This document shows, piece after piece, positions 45,401-54,202 of a stretch of DNA of 64,000 nucleotides. The first letter of the stretch is position 1. Each line of letters begins with the position of its first letter. The position numbers were made by a program, and so were the translations under genes. The notes beneath the pieces are model-generated. The model searched no databases, was not told the DNA's origin, and was given only the letters and a program-made list of their open reading frames with translations. The stretch is from Heloderma charlesbogerti (taxonomy: Eukaryota; Chordata; Lepidosauria; Squamata; Helodermatidae), in assembly GCA_026122225.1 (NCBI GenBank), contig JANEZZ010001471.1, positions 124,001-188,000 on the forward strand. Direction: 5' to 3'.

Positions 45401-48400
45401 TCTGGGCAAACGTTATATATTTTCTCTCTTTTTTTCAGAATCAGGAATTTAGCTTCACCTTTTACTCTTTAAGAGGAAAAGGTGAAGCCAGAGGAAAGAC
45501 TTCAAGTGCTTTGGAATATTCAGTGGTTGGTACAACTAGAGCCCCAAGAGATACAAAGTCCTAATAACTGTAATACATGTTCAAGAACTTCTTTATAAGA
45601 TAGGCAATATCCAGCACATCCATGACAGAACTTGTGAACAATATTCGTTGTGTGACTAGCTTCATTTGAATGTTGTTTTAGATTTGAGCACTGGAAAGAC
45701 CACTTCCAGGATGGGGATATCCCAGCCTCAGCAGTTAAAAAGGTGGCTCACTGCGCTGTATGCCGTCATCCAGGTGAGTCAACTTCTAGGTTAAGGAAAG
45801 AATTGCAGGGCACCGTAGCCTCCCCTTAAAACTGGGCACAGGGGTATCAAAGGTAGCATAAGAGGAGACTGGCGTGAGCAGCAGCTAGCTATGATAACAC
45901 AGAAGTGATTAGCCATTTCTTTTCTCTCAAAATAAAAGTATAAGCAGATCCCCAAAGCAACTGTGCACAGTGTAAGTGGCATGAGCTTTGTTATCAGATA
46001 TTATAATACAGCATTTGGCTACTGTTTGGTAAGTGGTGTGTTGTCATGCAAACTATGGGTTAACTCTGATGTCATGCTAGCGGAAGTCCGCTAGCGCAAC
46101 AGGACTTTCTCCCTCTCTGCTCCACCCCCACCCCACCCCCTTCCAGCAGCCCTTGACACCACCCAAAAATCTGCTCTGGAGGGTTTCCCTGCCCTTCTGA
46201 AGCAGATTTTGAGGGTTCATTGATGGGACAAGGAATTCCCACCCACCCCTTCCAGTTCTGCTGATAGAAGCAGTTCCATTAGCAGAATGACACCATTAGA
46301 GTCAACCCAATAGTTTTATGGCTATATCCATAATATGAAACTGTGACCTTATAGTAGCTTGGTTCAGATGGAATGCCAAACCATGGTGTGGCACTACAAG
46401 AATGAACCTTCACAGAGGCTTAGGATTGTGCTCTCCCTCCCCCCATCCCTGCACAAGCTGATCAAACAGACCCTGGTTGCGATCCTAGGTTGCAGGCAAG
46501 TGCGAGCTATACTTTGCCTGGTTCAAGGAAAGGGGCAAGCTATGGCTTGCCTCAAACCAGGAATGGAGGAAGGGACCATTGTGTGTGAGTGGGGGAGAGA
46601 GCAGCACACGCAAACCTGAGGCTCAGCTGCATAATGCCAAGCCACAGAGATGAGCAAACTTTCTTAGCCCCTTTATTAACATGATTTAGACACTTCGGCA
46701 GAGAAATGAAACTTTTTTTGGCTCTGTATTTCAGCTATACATTAATTCTTAAAGTCTTTGGCTTAGATCTTTTCACTCCATGAACTTTTCATTCCATGAA
46801 CGATGCTCACAGAAGCGCCTTTCATGAAAAGAGCTTACTCAGAACTTTGTGGAACATAACTCCATTTTTAAGACGCATGTTCAGCCTGTAGTTTTGTTTT
46901 CCATCATCTTGTAGGATCGTATAGAGATCATGAATGCATTGGATGTCACCTTTGTGGCAGTGTGGGGTACTGTGAACCCCATGATGCTGAATACTGCTGC
47001 CCTTGTGACTGGCACTCCTCTGAGCGAGACCAGCAATCTAACCCAGTAGAGGATGGTATTAGAAAGTAAGTGGACTTCCATACGCTCTGAATCACTTGGG
47101 GAAAATGTATCGGTTCTACACACTGTTCATGTTTCTAACTTCTTTTAACTGTATGCATTTTATGTGCAGAAAAGCTAAAGCATGTGAAGGCTTTCCATTT
47201 CCTGAGGTAACGTAACAAAATTCTTTTTTCTTTTCTTTTTTAATGAATCAGTTTCCTAGAACTTTCTTACCCAAATGCCTTCTCTTTTTTCTTTTTCTCT
47301 TTCTCTGCTAAGGTTATCCAAGAGTATCTCATCAGCAAAGACAAACCGATGAAGCTAAATGGATGCCAAAGGCCAAATTTATTGTCCTTTCAGGTACCGG
47401 ACAAAATAACTGGATTTTTCTGGCTAGAATGTTGGATGTATTAGCATTCAGTCCACTTAGCAACAATGTGTAGTAGTTGCCATTTCATCAGTTAAAAGAA
47501 TCACGATGTCACTTTAACGTTCGAGTCTTTTTAGAAAATAGTTGATAGACAAAAACATTAGTTTATAACTTGCATCTTTTTAATGTGCATTAGTTGTGTC
47601 TGTATCTGATCCCTCAGAGTAAGAAGAAACTAAGGCAACTTCAGCGAGTAAAAAATTCAGCCAAAGTTCAGCACTTTGAATTTCCATTGATTTTAGTAGA
47701 AGAGAAACACATGCTTAGCAGAAGTCCACCGACATAAATGGACTTAATGGCATGATTGTTTTGGCTTTATCATACTCTTTTATCTCATTATTGAGGCCAA
47801 AGTTGAGCCCTGAGACAGTTTGGTACATGAGTCCAGAAAACCCAGCGGTGTTGCCCATGGTGATAAAATTATAGTAATAAACTAAATAATTGACAGTTTG
47901 TTGCCTTTTAATGATACTTTCAAATCTGCTGCTTGATGCAGGCTGCTTCACCCTGCCCAGTGGTAGGGCTAGTTGATCACAACCATTAAGAAAGGTATTT
48001 CAGAATTACTTTTCCTTAGCTTCGATATTTTGAAAATGTTTTTCATACATCTGTCCTAAAGGGACAACTTATACTGAGATCTTCACATTCTTCCTTCTGG
48101 ATAGGTGTGCCCTCTGTTGTATACTGAGGGTCAAAAAAGTCTCAAGACAAAATAAAAAAATAGTAAAAATAAAAAATAGTAAAAATAAAAAATAGCAACT
48201 TTTTTGGCTTAGTATAGGAAGGGATAAAAGTGTCCAGTGGCTATTATATTTCACGAGGTTCTCTGTTCAACACACACAATGGACAGTACTGCTCTAGTTT
48301 GTGTTCATGGTTAGTATTGCTATGCCAATATGCTAAGCCCCATATAAACAACCAAATACCATGTTTGCAAGTGGGTTTACTCCCAGGTAAGTGGGTGTAG

Positions 48401-51400
48401 AACGCCAATGTTAAGCTCCAGTCATATACACGCTTACCTGAGAGTAAGTGTGACTGAATTCAGTGGGGCTTGCTTTTGAGTATCAATGTATAGGACTGCA
48501 CTGTTAGCCATGTAAACACTTGAAGGTACCTATGGCAGTGTGTGTGTGTAAAATACACAAATATATTCATTATATATTTGTATATATATTATACAATATA
48601 TAATGAATTATATATTCATTCAAATGAGTGTAGGTCAAGATGAATGAACAAATTATGAGGTAAGAGGGTTGGATTTAAAAGGAGGGGAAATGAGAACCTG
48701 AAAGCCAGTGTGGTGCAGTGGTTAAACTGCCAGGCTAAGATGGAGGACAGCTTCAGCTATTAAGCTCACTGAGTGACCTCAGGCCAGTTACTCTCCCTCT
48801 CTCAGCCTAATCTATCCCAAAGCGTTGTTGAGAAGATAAAATGGAGGACGGGAGAAATTTGCAAGTCACCCTGAGGTCCTTGGAAGAAGGATGGGATAAA
48901 TAACAAAAAAAAGTCATTAATTTAATAATTGTAATTTAAACCACTTATGAGAAAATGTTCCTCTTACAGTGCAATCCTATGCATGTTTACTCAGAAGTCA
49001 TGCTGAGTTCAGGGGGACGTATTCCCAGGTAAGTATGTACAGGACTGCAGTCTTACTGGATTTCATATTCTTGCTGTTGTCACAAGATGACCACTCCCTT
49101 GACTTGCAGTACTATGTGCTTTTACATCCTTCTCACAGGTGGTGTTTTTGGTTAGCTGTTCTGCCATTTTGACCTGACCATTCATGACATTTTAAAGTGA
49201 AATGCATTGACCCTCAAAATAGAGTCATTGGTGCTAGTGGCAAGTAAAAGGTTTCATATATGGCCTAATAAAGATTTTCCCCAAAGACTATGATGTTGTT
49301 AGAATGGTCCAAATAAGAACAGCATTTAAAATGTGGAAATCACATGGTTAAAACATTTCAATCATGTATTTAAAACAGAGGTTTGCCTTCGAGAAAATGG
49401 ACTGGACCAAACATTATGCTTGTGAAAAATTGTGTGCCCTTCTGACATACTATGACATGAACAGAAGGAAGTCTGGACATACCGACCCACGGCAGCTGCA
49501 GGCACTACGGTAATCTAATTTATGAAATGGTTAGAATTCACCCTCTGCTTCTCTTCCCCTCTGTTGTTGGAGTAAATAAGTATTCCTAATAACATCATGA
49601 AAGTGCAAAAAATTGGAGGTGACATTTTACAAAAGGAACCATGTACAAAAAGTACTTTTCTGTAGAAGCTGACGAGGCTGCTTGGTTCTTAAACCCATCT
49701 CTCTCTCCCTCCCTCCCTCCCTCTCTCTGGTGTCCTTCTTCCAGTGACTCTGCCTGTGGACTTAAGTCCTATGCACAGGATCACAACAACCTTGCATTTA
49801 GTTTTGTCAGCCCTCAGAGTGCCTTAGCTGTGCTTGAGAAAAGCATGCCACAAAGCAAAACTGCTTTTGAAACTGACGGGAGTATCAAAAGCAGTTTATA
49901 ATATGATGTATGGTTCAAAGGTCACACATATCGCTGCACTAATACAAGCATGAATTTCTTGGATCCTTACCTATATTTCCAAAGAGTGTTACAGAATCTT
50001 GACCTAAGGGTAACTTCTAGCAGTGATCCCAGCAGCAACAGTACACTGAACCAGAAAATGGAAATACCTCAAGGAAGAGGCAGATCCTGTTTGGGGGAGT
50101 GAACAGGTGGGTTAGAGTTGCTGGCACTCTTTTGATGTCTGCTCAACCCATATTGATCCTGCTTGGCCATGTGGATAAACACTGGTCAACAACCTGAATG
50201 TGTGGATTGTGAGTGACTGGTGCTCCAGTTAAACACACAACACTGTCTGGAAGTACTCCTGCCTATACAACAGATGAGATCACCTATAAATAGCTCTGCA
50301 AAAGCAAGTCTAAGTCATAAACACTGGATTGTGCAGGAAATTGTTTCATTACAGTCCCCTACACAGGCATACGTGCATGCCAAGCATGTGGGAATTGCTT
50401 CTCTGTGACGCTCTCCCACATGGCTCCGGTACATGTGTAAAAACTGCACCCATTTGGCCAGAGCTAGTCATGCAAGAAAGACCCACACGATGGGCTTTTG
50501 GTCCGCATGATATTGACGGTGTTCACACACACAACATGCACAGCAGCCATGTAAGAGTACCACAGAGAAACAGCCCCTATGTGGCTGGGTGGGTGTGAGC
50601 TTTTGCACCTTCAGTTCTGCATTTCATGGAATTTCTTTTAAACAAACTTGAGTGATTTTGTCTTTCCAGTCTTTATTCTAAATTGTTATGGTTTTCTTAT
50701 CTTTGTTTCGCAGGATAGTGAAGACACGGATTAAAAATGGAATTCCTTGTTTTGAAATTGAGTGGCAAAAGCCAGGTTGGTGCTGTTCACCCTGCATGCT
50801 ATAGGGTTATCATGCAGTGCAATTTAAAGGGAGACGAGCATGATGTGATAGAGATATGAGAGACACATCACTGGAAACGATAACAATATCTGAATATTAA
50901 AAATTAAAAAAATAAAACGGAATGGCTCTGGGTGTCTATTTGGACACAGTGAGTAAGCCCTTTGCGCCCCATGAAGCTGCTGTTCTGGTAGTAGACCGAC
51001 ACACATCACATCCTGGCTTTGCCCCTTTCTGTGTACAGAGGAGCCACAGCTCAGTGGTAGAGCACATGCTTTGCATGCACAGGGTCCCAGGTTCAATCCC
51101 TGGCATCTCCAGGTACGTCTAGGAAAGACTCCTGTCTGAAACCCTGGAGAGCTGCTGCCAGTCAGTATAGACATTACAGAACTAGATGGACCAATTGTCT
51201 GACTTTGGTATAAAGAAGCTTCATATGTTCATATCCATAACTGGAGAGTGCAACTTTTAAAGTAAGCGTCTCTTCTCCCGCACCACTTCCAAACCAGTGG
51301 CACGTGCTCTGTAATTTTCCACAGGGCTAGCATAATCTGTTCTACATTACACCGCAGGTAGATTACCAGTTACAACTATGTGAAGAATTTGAAAAATGAT

Positions 51401-54202
51401 GGCACAGGTGTTCATGGACGCCGTACAACAGGGGTCCCCAGCCTTTTTGGACCTGTGGGCACATTTGGGAACTTGAGAAACTGCTGTGGATGCCACCACA
51501 AAATGGCTCCCATGGGAGATGTGGCTAGTCACATGATGTCTGCCATGGGGGCCTGGCTAGTCAAAAGAGGTCGGGAGGTGGGGAGAGAAATAGTGAGGCG
51601 GGAGGGAGGGAGGGGAAAATAGCAAGTCAAAGGGGTAGAAGCAAGAGAAAGAGTAGGTCTTGGAGGGGAGGGGAACAGTGAGGTAAAGAGGTGGGAGGGG
51701 TGAAGTAGCTAGGCTTGGGAGTAGAGAGAAATAGCAAGATGAAAGAGAAAGGCTAAGGGCTAGGAAGGGAGAGAAAAAAGAAGGCTAGGGATGGGGAAGG
51801 GAAAGAAATAGCAAGGAAAGGGGTCAGGTGGAGAGAAATAGTGATGCTAGAGACTGGGAGTGGAGAGAGAGAGCAAAGGGGAAAGGTCTGAGGGGGTGGA
51901 ACCTTGGGTGAGGCTAGGAAGATTGGGTGAAGCCCTGTGCATGCAACTCTTTCCTTCTCTTCCTGCCTGCTAAACAGGATCAGCAGCAGGTTTAGGGACA
52001 TGAAGGAGAGCCTGGCACCCTAACATTTTTCAAGTTCTTTACATTAAAAATAAAATTTTGAAGGGGGCAGAGAATGGAGAGCTTTGTGGGTGCCTGCATT
52101 GGGGACCCCTCCCAGACAAAGTAGGACAGAGAAAAGCAAAGACTATAAATTACCATGGATTGCTCAAGACTGCATCACCCAAACTTAATACAAACTTGCA
52201 AAACAAGTTTTGCATGAATAGCAAATTGCAAACAATAGCAGATTCCAGTTATGAGGCGACAATAAGCTTTCTTTGTGGTATTCGTCTTAGCAAGGACTAG
52301 GGTATGAAAGACCCCCATCTTCCTTGAAGAGGTAAAATTTACAACAGGATCATCTCGTCCGCAGCCCTGCCCTTTTGTATCTGATAGTATGTTCCCATGC
52401 CTTTGATTCATTGCTCTAGATCAATATGCTGCAGCAGATGATCTCACAGTGGAACCCTTTTTAATAACAATAGAAGAGTCTGCGTTATTTCAAGCTGCAT
52501 ATCCAGAAGTGGTTGCCCTGTATCAAATGGAAAGACTGGAAATTTGCAAGGGAAAAAAGAAAGGTAAGTTTGAAGCTTCAAGTTTTCTTCTGTTTTATAT
52601 TACATAGACACTGCTTTTGTTTCATGAAAGTACCAATTATTCTACAGAGATTTATGCTTCTTTGTCAGTAGAATTTTACAATGAAGCCAGGTTTCCACCC
52701 ACTTCTCCAGTCCTCCTTGACTGCACTTAGAATTGCAAACAAATTGTGTTTTTAAACATCATCACAAAGAATAAAATCTTTTTATGGTGTCCCTGTTTTG
52801 TTTTGTTGTTCTAGGAAAGAAGAATAAAAGAAGACGAGAGAGAGAATGCTTAGCTGGGGATGGTGAAGTTGCTGATCTTCTTTCACAGTTGAACTTGCAG
52901 TCTCCATGTGAAACCTTTCCCAGAAGAGATTCTAAGTCTGAGTTTAAAACTGTTTCTGATTTTCAAATATTTCCCCAAAAGGGCTCAGAGTCTCAGGGTT
53001 CCTCTGTAACAGCAGATTGTTCCACTGCAGTCATGCAGAGTCAAAACCCACTGTCTTCCTCGCTTGTAAGTACTTCACAGAGCACAGAGAATGTTTGCAA
53101 CCCTATTGGTTCTCTGAGCTCACAAGCAGAATTGCCTCAGCAGACTGTGGCCTCTTCTGTGGTTACCGATCTGCAGTTGAGCGTCATTGACTGGGAAGGA
53201 ACTTCCTTCAGCATTTCTCCAATGCTTGTTAATGTTGCTTGTTCAGAATCTGAGTCTGTTGCATATAGACATTCTCCACCGTGCTGTAAAACAGCGCAGT
53301 TCATCACACCATGTTCAGATTCTGTACCGTATAATCCATATCTATGCAGCAGTGTGAACTACAGTGTTTCAGACAGTGACCTTCCTAAAGGGCAAAATGA
53401 TTTCTCTCTAAAAGAAGAAGTCATTCAAAAGCCTTCTGCTTTAGGAGCTTTTTCCAGCACCACAGATGTGTCTCTGTTAAGCGCTTTGCAGATGGTGGAA
53501 CAAAGACCAGGAGCTTCTAGCCCTGCAGGGGCGTTTTCATCTCCTTCAGCTCAGCTAAAAGACAGCACTCGGGAAATTGAAAATGTGTTGTTATCAGAAA
53601 AATATCCAAGGGGACTCAGTGTACAAGGTTATAAAGAGATGCTCAGAAGCACTGAAACCCCAGTCTGGGCAGCAAAGAAGCCCACTACCATTTGCTTTGA
53701 AATGCTAGAACCGAGCAGCTTGGAAATCAAGCCACTAATGTTGTCTCCCAAGTCAACAAAAGCCCTTGATAACTGTCAGATTAGAAAAAATTGCGCGCCA
53801 ACGATTCTGAAAATCCCACTTAAGAAGAGTGTGTGCCAAAACAGTTATTCTAGTGAAGACAGTGATGGCGAGATGATGAATGGCAGGAGGAAGCGTTGCA
53901 GTATCCCAAAGTGGCAAAGGAAGTATAGCTTCGTTCAACAAAAGGAGAAGCACCGTGACAGAAGGAATGATGGCGAATCGGCAGTTGATATCCTGTCAAG
54001 GGAGAAAGAACCTGCTCTTGGCACTGATCCATCAGCAGAAGAGCATCCTGTTGTTCACATCCACAATTCTCCAAGAGCCACAGATTGTAAACTTAGTGGA
54101 TCCTATCCCCATCTACAAGAGAGTGGAAGTGATTCTGACGTGTGTGTTGATAGTCCCCTGCCTCTGTCTGAAAGGCTGAAACTAAGGCTGCAGAGCAATT
54201 GA
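36268..54202 (+). CDS. GEN1: GEN1, Holliday junction 5' flap endonuclease (complete, 931 aa)
   Basis: Thirteen coding exons join in frame: 36268-36428, 37537-37723, 39789-39965, 41002-41112, 44648-44721, 45682-45773, 46915-47065, 47170-47206, 47313-47393, 49379-49509, 50714-50775, 52420-52563 and 52815-54202 (2,796 bases). GEN1 is a Rad2/XPG-family nuclease that cuts Holliday junctions symmetrically, mainly in mitosis. The XPG-N part starts MGVTSLWQILEPVKQH. Acidic metal ligands are D30, E75, E134, E136, D155 and D157, all at the human numbers. The XPG-I segment GEAEAMCAYLNANGDVDG and the helix-hairpin GCDYLPKGVPGVGKEQALKL follow. Then come a Cys/His-rich insert (about 255-300) and a chromodomain-like block (about 370-465). 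The long disordered tail contains IDWEGTSFS and ends SPLPLSERLKLRLQSN, as in mammals. Human GEN1 is 908 residues. A basic stretch KKNKRRRERE (about 470-480) may be a nuclear signal. The single unusual point is a GC donor after exon 3. Confidence 0.97.
36509..36640. repeat. hAT-type MITE in GEN1 intron 2
   Basis: CTTTCCCAACCTGATAGCCT, CCAGATGTGGTGGACTACCA pairing with TGTAGTCCAGCACTTCTGGA, then GGGCACCAGGCTGAGGAAGG. Confidence 0.7.
37537..37723 (+). CDS. GEN1: GEN1 coding exon 2, ending at a GC splice donor
   Basis: Acceptor TTATTACAG; encodes NLYFRVSSLTLMGIHLVFVM then EGDPPK with E75, ending RSRFKSLLKE. The exon/intron boundary reads AAAGAG|GCAAGT. Ending here keeps phase 0 and joins to CLELLECLGVPWVQ, exactly as in vertebrate GEN1. 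No GT donor nearby preserves the frame. Confidence 0.94.
37830..38000 (-). repeat. LINE 3'-end fragment (inverted)
   Basis: ATATTTCTCTGCTGCCTTTC and CCCACCTAAAGCTGCTTACA followed by A-rich AAAACACATAAAACC, the reverse of a LINE tail. Family uncertain. Confidence 0.45.
38515..38735. repeat. MITE interrupted by a second MITE
   Basis: The outer element has ends GGTTTTATCCAATGAGTTGT and AACATTGGATACAACCC with a GGTCTACTTTAAGTAGGAC arm (family of 17632). The inner part 38545-38668 is the CAACCTGGTGCCCC / GGCATTAGGTTGGGGAAGGC hAT-type foldback. Confidence 0.7.
39281..39626. mobile_element. Nonautonomous hAT element in GEN1 intron 3
   Basis: Termini CAGGGTGCAGAACCTTAG and AGGTTCTGGACCCCTG are inverted. 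Flanks TTATAAAC (39273-39280) and TTATAGAC (39627-39634) match at 7 of 8 bases. About 346 bp, noncoding. Confidence 0.8.
39789..39965 (+). CDS. GEN1: GEN1 coding exon 3 (XPG-I active site)
   Basis: Acceptor TTCTTTAG, donor GTGATT. Encodes CLELLECLGVPWVQAAGEAE with E134 and E136, then TNDGDAFLYGARTVYRNFTM with D155 and D157. Length 177 bases, phase 0 on both sides. Confidence 0.96.
40156..40180. repeat. (CA)n microsatellite
   Basis: About twelve CA units in GEN1 intron 4. A (TG)n run also occurs at about 38247-38267 in the preceding intron. Confidence 0.9.
40386..40503. repeat. hAT-type MITE in GEN1 intron 4
   Basis: CAGGGGTGGGCAAAAGTTAG with arms TCTCCAGAAGGTTTGGACTT / AAGTCCAAAACATCTGGAGA. 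No clear target duplication. Confidence 0.7.
41002..41112 (+). CDS. GEN1: GEN1 coding exon 4
   Basis: Acceptor TTTTTTACAG, donor GTAAGA. Encodes DPHVDCYLISAIEEKLGCC then SLIGLAVLLGCDYLPK, the segment leading into the helix-two-turn-helix DNA-binding motif. Confidence 0.96.
41213..41352. repeat. Palindromic MITE in GEN1 intron 5
   Basis: Ends TCTAGAACAGCCTG and GATTGTTCTAGA; arms CCAAACCAGGTGCCCTCCAG / GTGGAACGCACCAGGTTGAA. About 140 bp. Confidence 0.75.
41353..44647. other. GEN1 intron 5, repeats only
   Basis: Holds inverted SINE/LINE tail fragments at about 42990-43190 (ATTACATTTATATCCCACCT) and 43205-43330 (TTATTTATTTACAGTATTTG), a SINE 3' piece at 43365-43450 (CAGGGTTGTTGTGAGGATAA), and a tail fragment at 43868-43975. 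No exon-like or RNA feature is seen in the remainder. Confidence 0.5.
44648..44721 (+). CDS. GEN1: GEN1 coding exon 5 (helix-hairpin)
   Basis: Acceptor CTACAAG, donor GTACAT. Encodes GVPGVGKEQALKLIRTLRGK then SLLQ, the DNA-binding hairpin of Rad2-family nucleases. Confidence 0.95.
44915..45110 (-). repeat. LINE 3'-end fragment (inverted)
   Basis: TTATGTATTTATTTTATCCC and CACTCTTCAGCC, then ACAATCAATAAAAACAAGAC and CAGTCCCTGCTCACAGGCTT. Family uncertain. Confidence 0.45.
45682..45773 (+). CDS. GEN1: GEN1 coding exon 6
   Basis: Acceptor TTGTTTTAG, donor GTGAGT. Encodes FEHWKDHFQDGDIPASAVKK then VAHCAVCRHP, the start of the Cys/His-rich insert seen in vertebrate GEN1. Confidence 0.94.
45774..46914. 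other. GEN1 intron 7, no clear feature
   Basis: No recognised repeat or gene; only short palindromic traces around 46080-46300. Confidence 0.45.
46915..47065 (+). CDS. GEN1: GEN1 coding exon 7 (Cys-rich)
   Basis: Acceptor CATCTTGTAG, donor GTAAGT. Encodes SYRDHECIGCHLCGSVGYCE then PHDAEYCCPCDWH. The Cys/His spacing matches mammalian GEN1 and may bind zinc; that is inference. Confidence 0.95.
47170..47206 (+). CDS. GEN1: GEN1 coding exon 8 (37 bases)
   Basis: Acceptor TATGTGCAG, donor GTAACG. Encodes KAKACEGFPFPE, matching the vertebrate KACCCEGFPFHE segment, and restores phase 0. Confidence 0.92.
47313..47393 (+). CDS. GEN1: GEN1 coding exon 9
   Basis: Acceptor CTCTGCTAAG, donor GTACCG. 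Encodes VIQEYLISKDKPMKLNGCQR then PNLLSFQ. Confidence 0.94.
47394..49378. other. GEN1 intron 10 with foldback repeats and a SINE
   Basis: Contains foldback repeats at about 48365-48505 and 48967-49055, an AT-rich palindromic run at 48540-48620 (ATATATTCATTATATATTTG), and a SINE at 48703-48918. No other feature seen. Confidence 0.55.
48703..48918 (+). mobile_element. tRNA-derived squamate SINE
   Basis: AGCCAGTGTGGTGCAGTGGT, AGGCCAGTTACTCTCCCTCT, GTTGTTGAGAAGATAAAATG, then CTTGGAAGAAGGATGGGATA and AAATAAC. Same family as 22506 and 57530; somewhat degraded B box. Confidence 0.8.
49379..49509 (+). CDS. GEN1: GEN1 coding exon 10 (chromodomain start)
   Basis: Acceptor TTTAAAACAG, donor GTAATC. 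Encodes RFAFEKMDWTKHYACEKLCA then LLTYYDMNRRKS, matching vertebrate GEN1 before and into the chromodomain. Confidence 0.94.
49510..50713. other. GEN1 intron 11, no clear feature
   Basis: Holds a CTCC-type simple repeat at about 49700-49728. The rest shows no recognised element; open frames here lack protein features. Confidence 0.5.
50714..50775 (+). CDS. GEN1: GEN1 coding exon 11
   Basis: Acceptor TGTTTCGCAG, donor GTTGGT (weak at +3). Encodes IVKTRIKNGIPCFEIEWQKP, the core strands of the chromodomain. Confidence 0.94.
51036..51237 (+). mobile_element. tRNA-Ala-derived SINE
   Basis: The head CACAGCTCAGTGGTAGAGCA with CATGCTTTGCATGCA and GGTTCAATCCCTGGC resembles tRNA-Ala(UGC). It continues into AAAGACTCCTGTCTGAAACC, TGCTGCCAGTCAGTATAGAC and GAAGCTTCATATGTTC, a known squamate SINE body. 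A second copy is at 57118. Not a functional tRNA gene, because the acceptor stem is degenerate and the SINE body follows. Confidence 0.85.
51429..52111. mobile_element. hAT-type element with a purine-rich minisatellite-like core
   Basis: Ends CAGGGGTCCCCAGCC and GCATTGGGGACCCCTC are inverted. Flanks CCGTACAA (51421-51428) and CCAGACAA (52112-52119) match at 6 of 8 bases. The interior 51560-51900 is almost all purines, with recurring GAGAGAAATAGCAAG, GTGAGG and GGGAGGGG units. About 683 bp in GEN1 intron 12. Confidence 0.72.
52420..52563 (+). CDS. GEN1: GEN1 coding exon 12
   Basis: Acceptor CATTGCTCTAG, donor GTAAGT. Encodes QYAADDLTVEPFLITIEESA then LFQAAYPEVVALYQMERLEI, the end of the chromodomain-like block. 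Confidence 0.95.
52815..54202 (+). CDS. GEN1: GEN1 coding exon 13 (C-terminal disordered tail and stop)
   Basis: Acceptor TTGTTGTTCTAG. A single 1,388-base exon ends in TGA at 54200-54202. It is rich in Ser, Pro and Gln with few conserved blocks: LQLSVIDWEGTSFSISPM mid-way, and DSPLPLSERLKLRLQSN at the end. Both blocks are shared with mammals, while the rest diverges. Confidence 0.96.

Noticed and set aside
51036..51110. Functional tRNA-Ala gene
   Set aside because: The tRNA-like part is the head of a SINE; the acceptor stem is not intact and the SINE body follows directly. The same holds at 57118.
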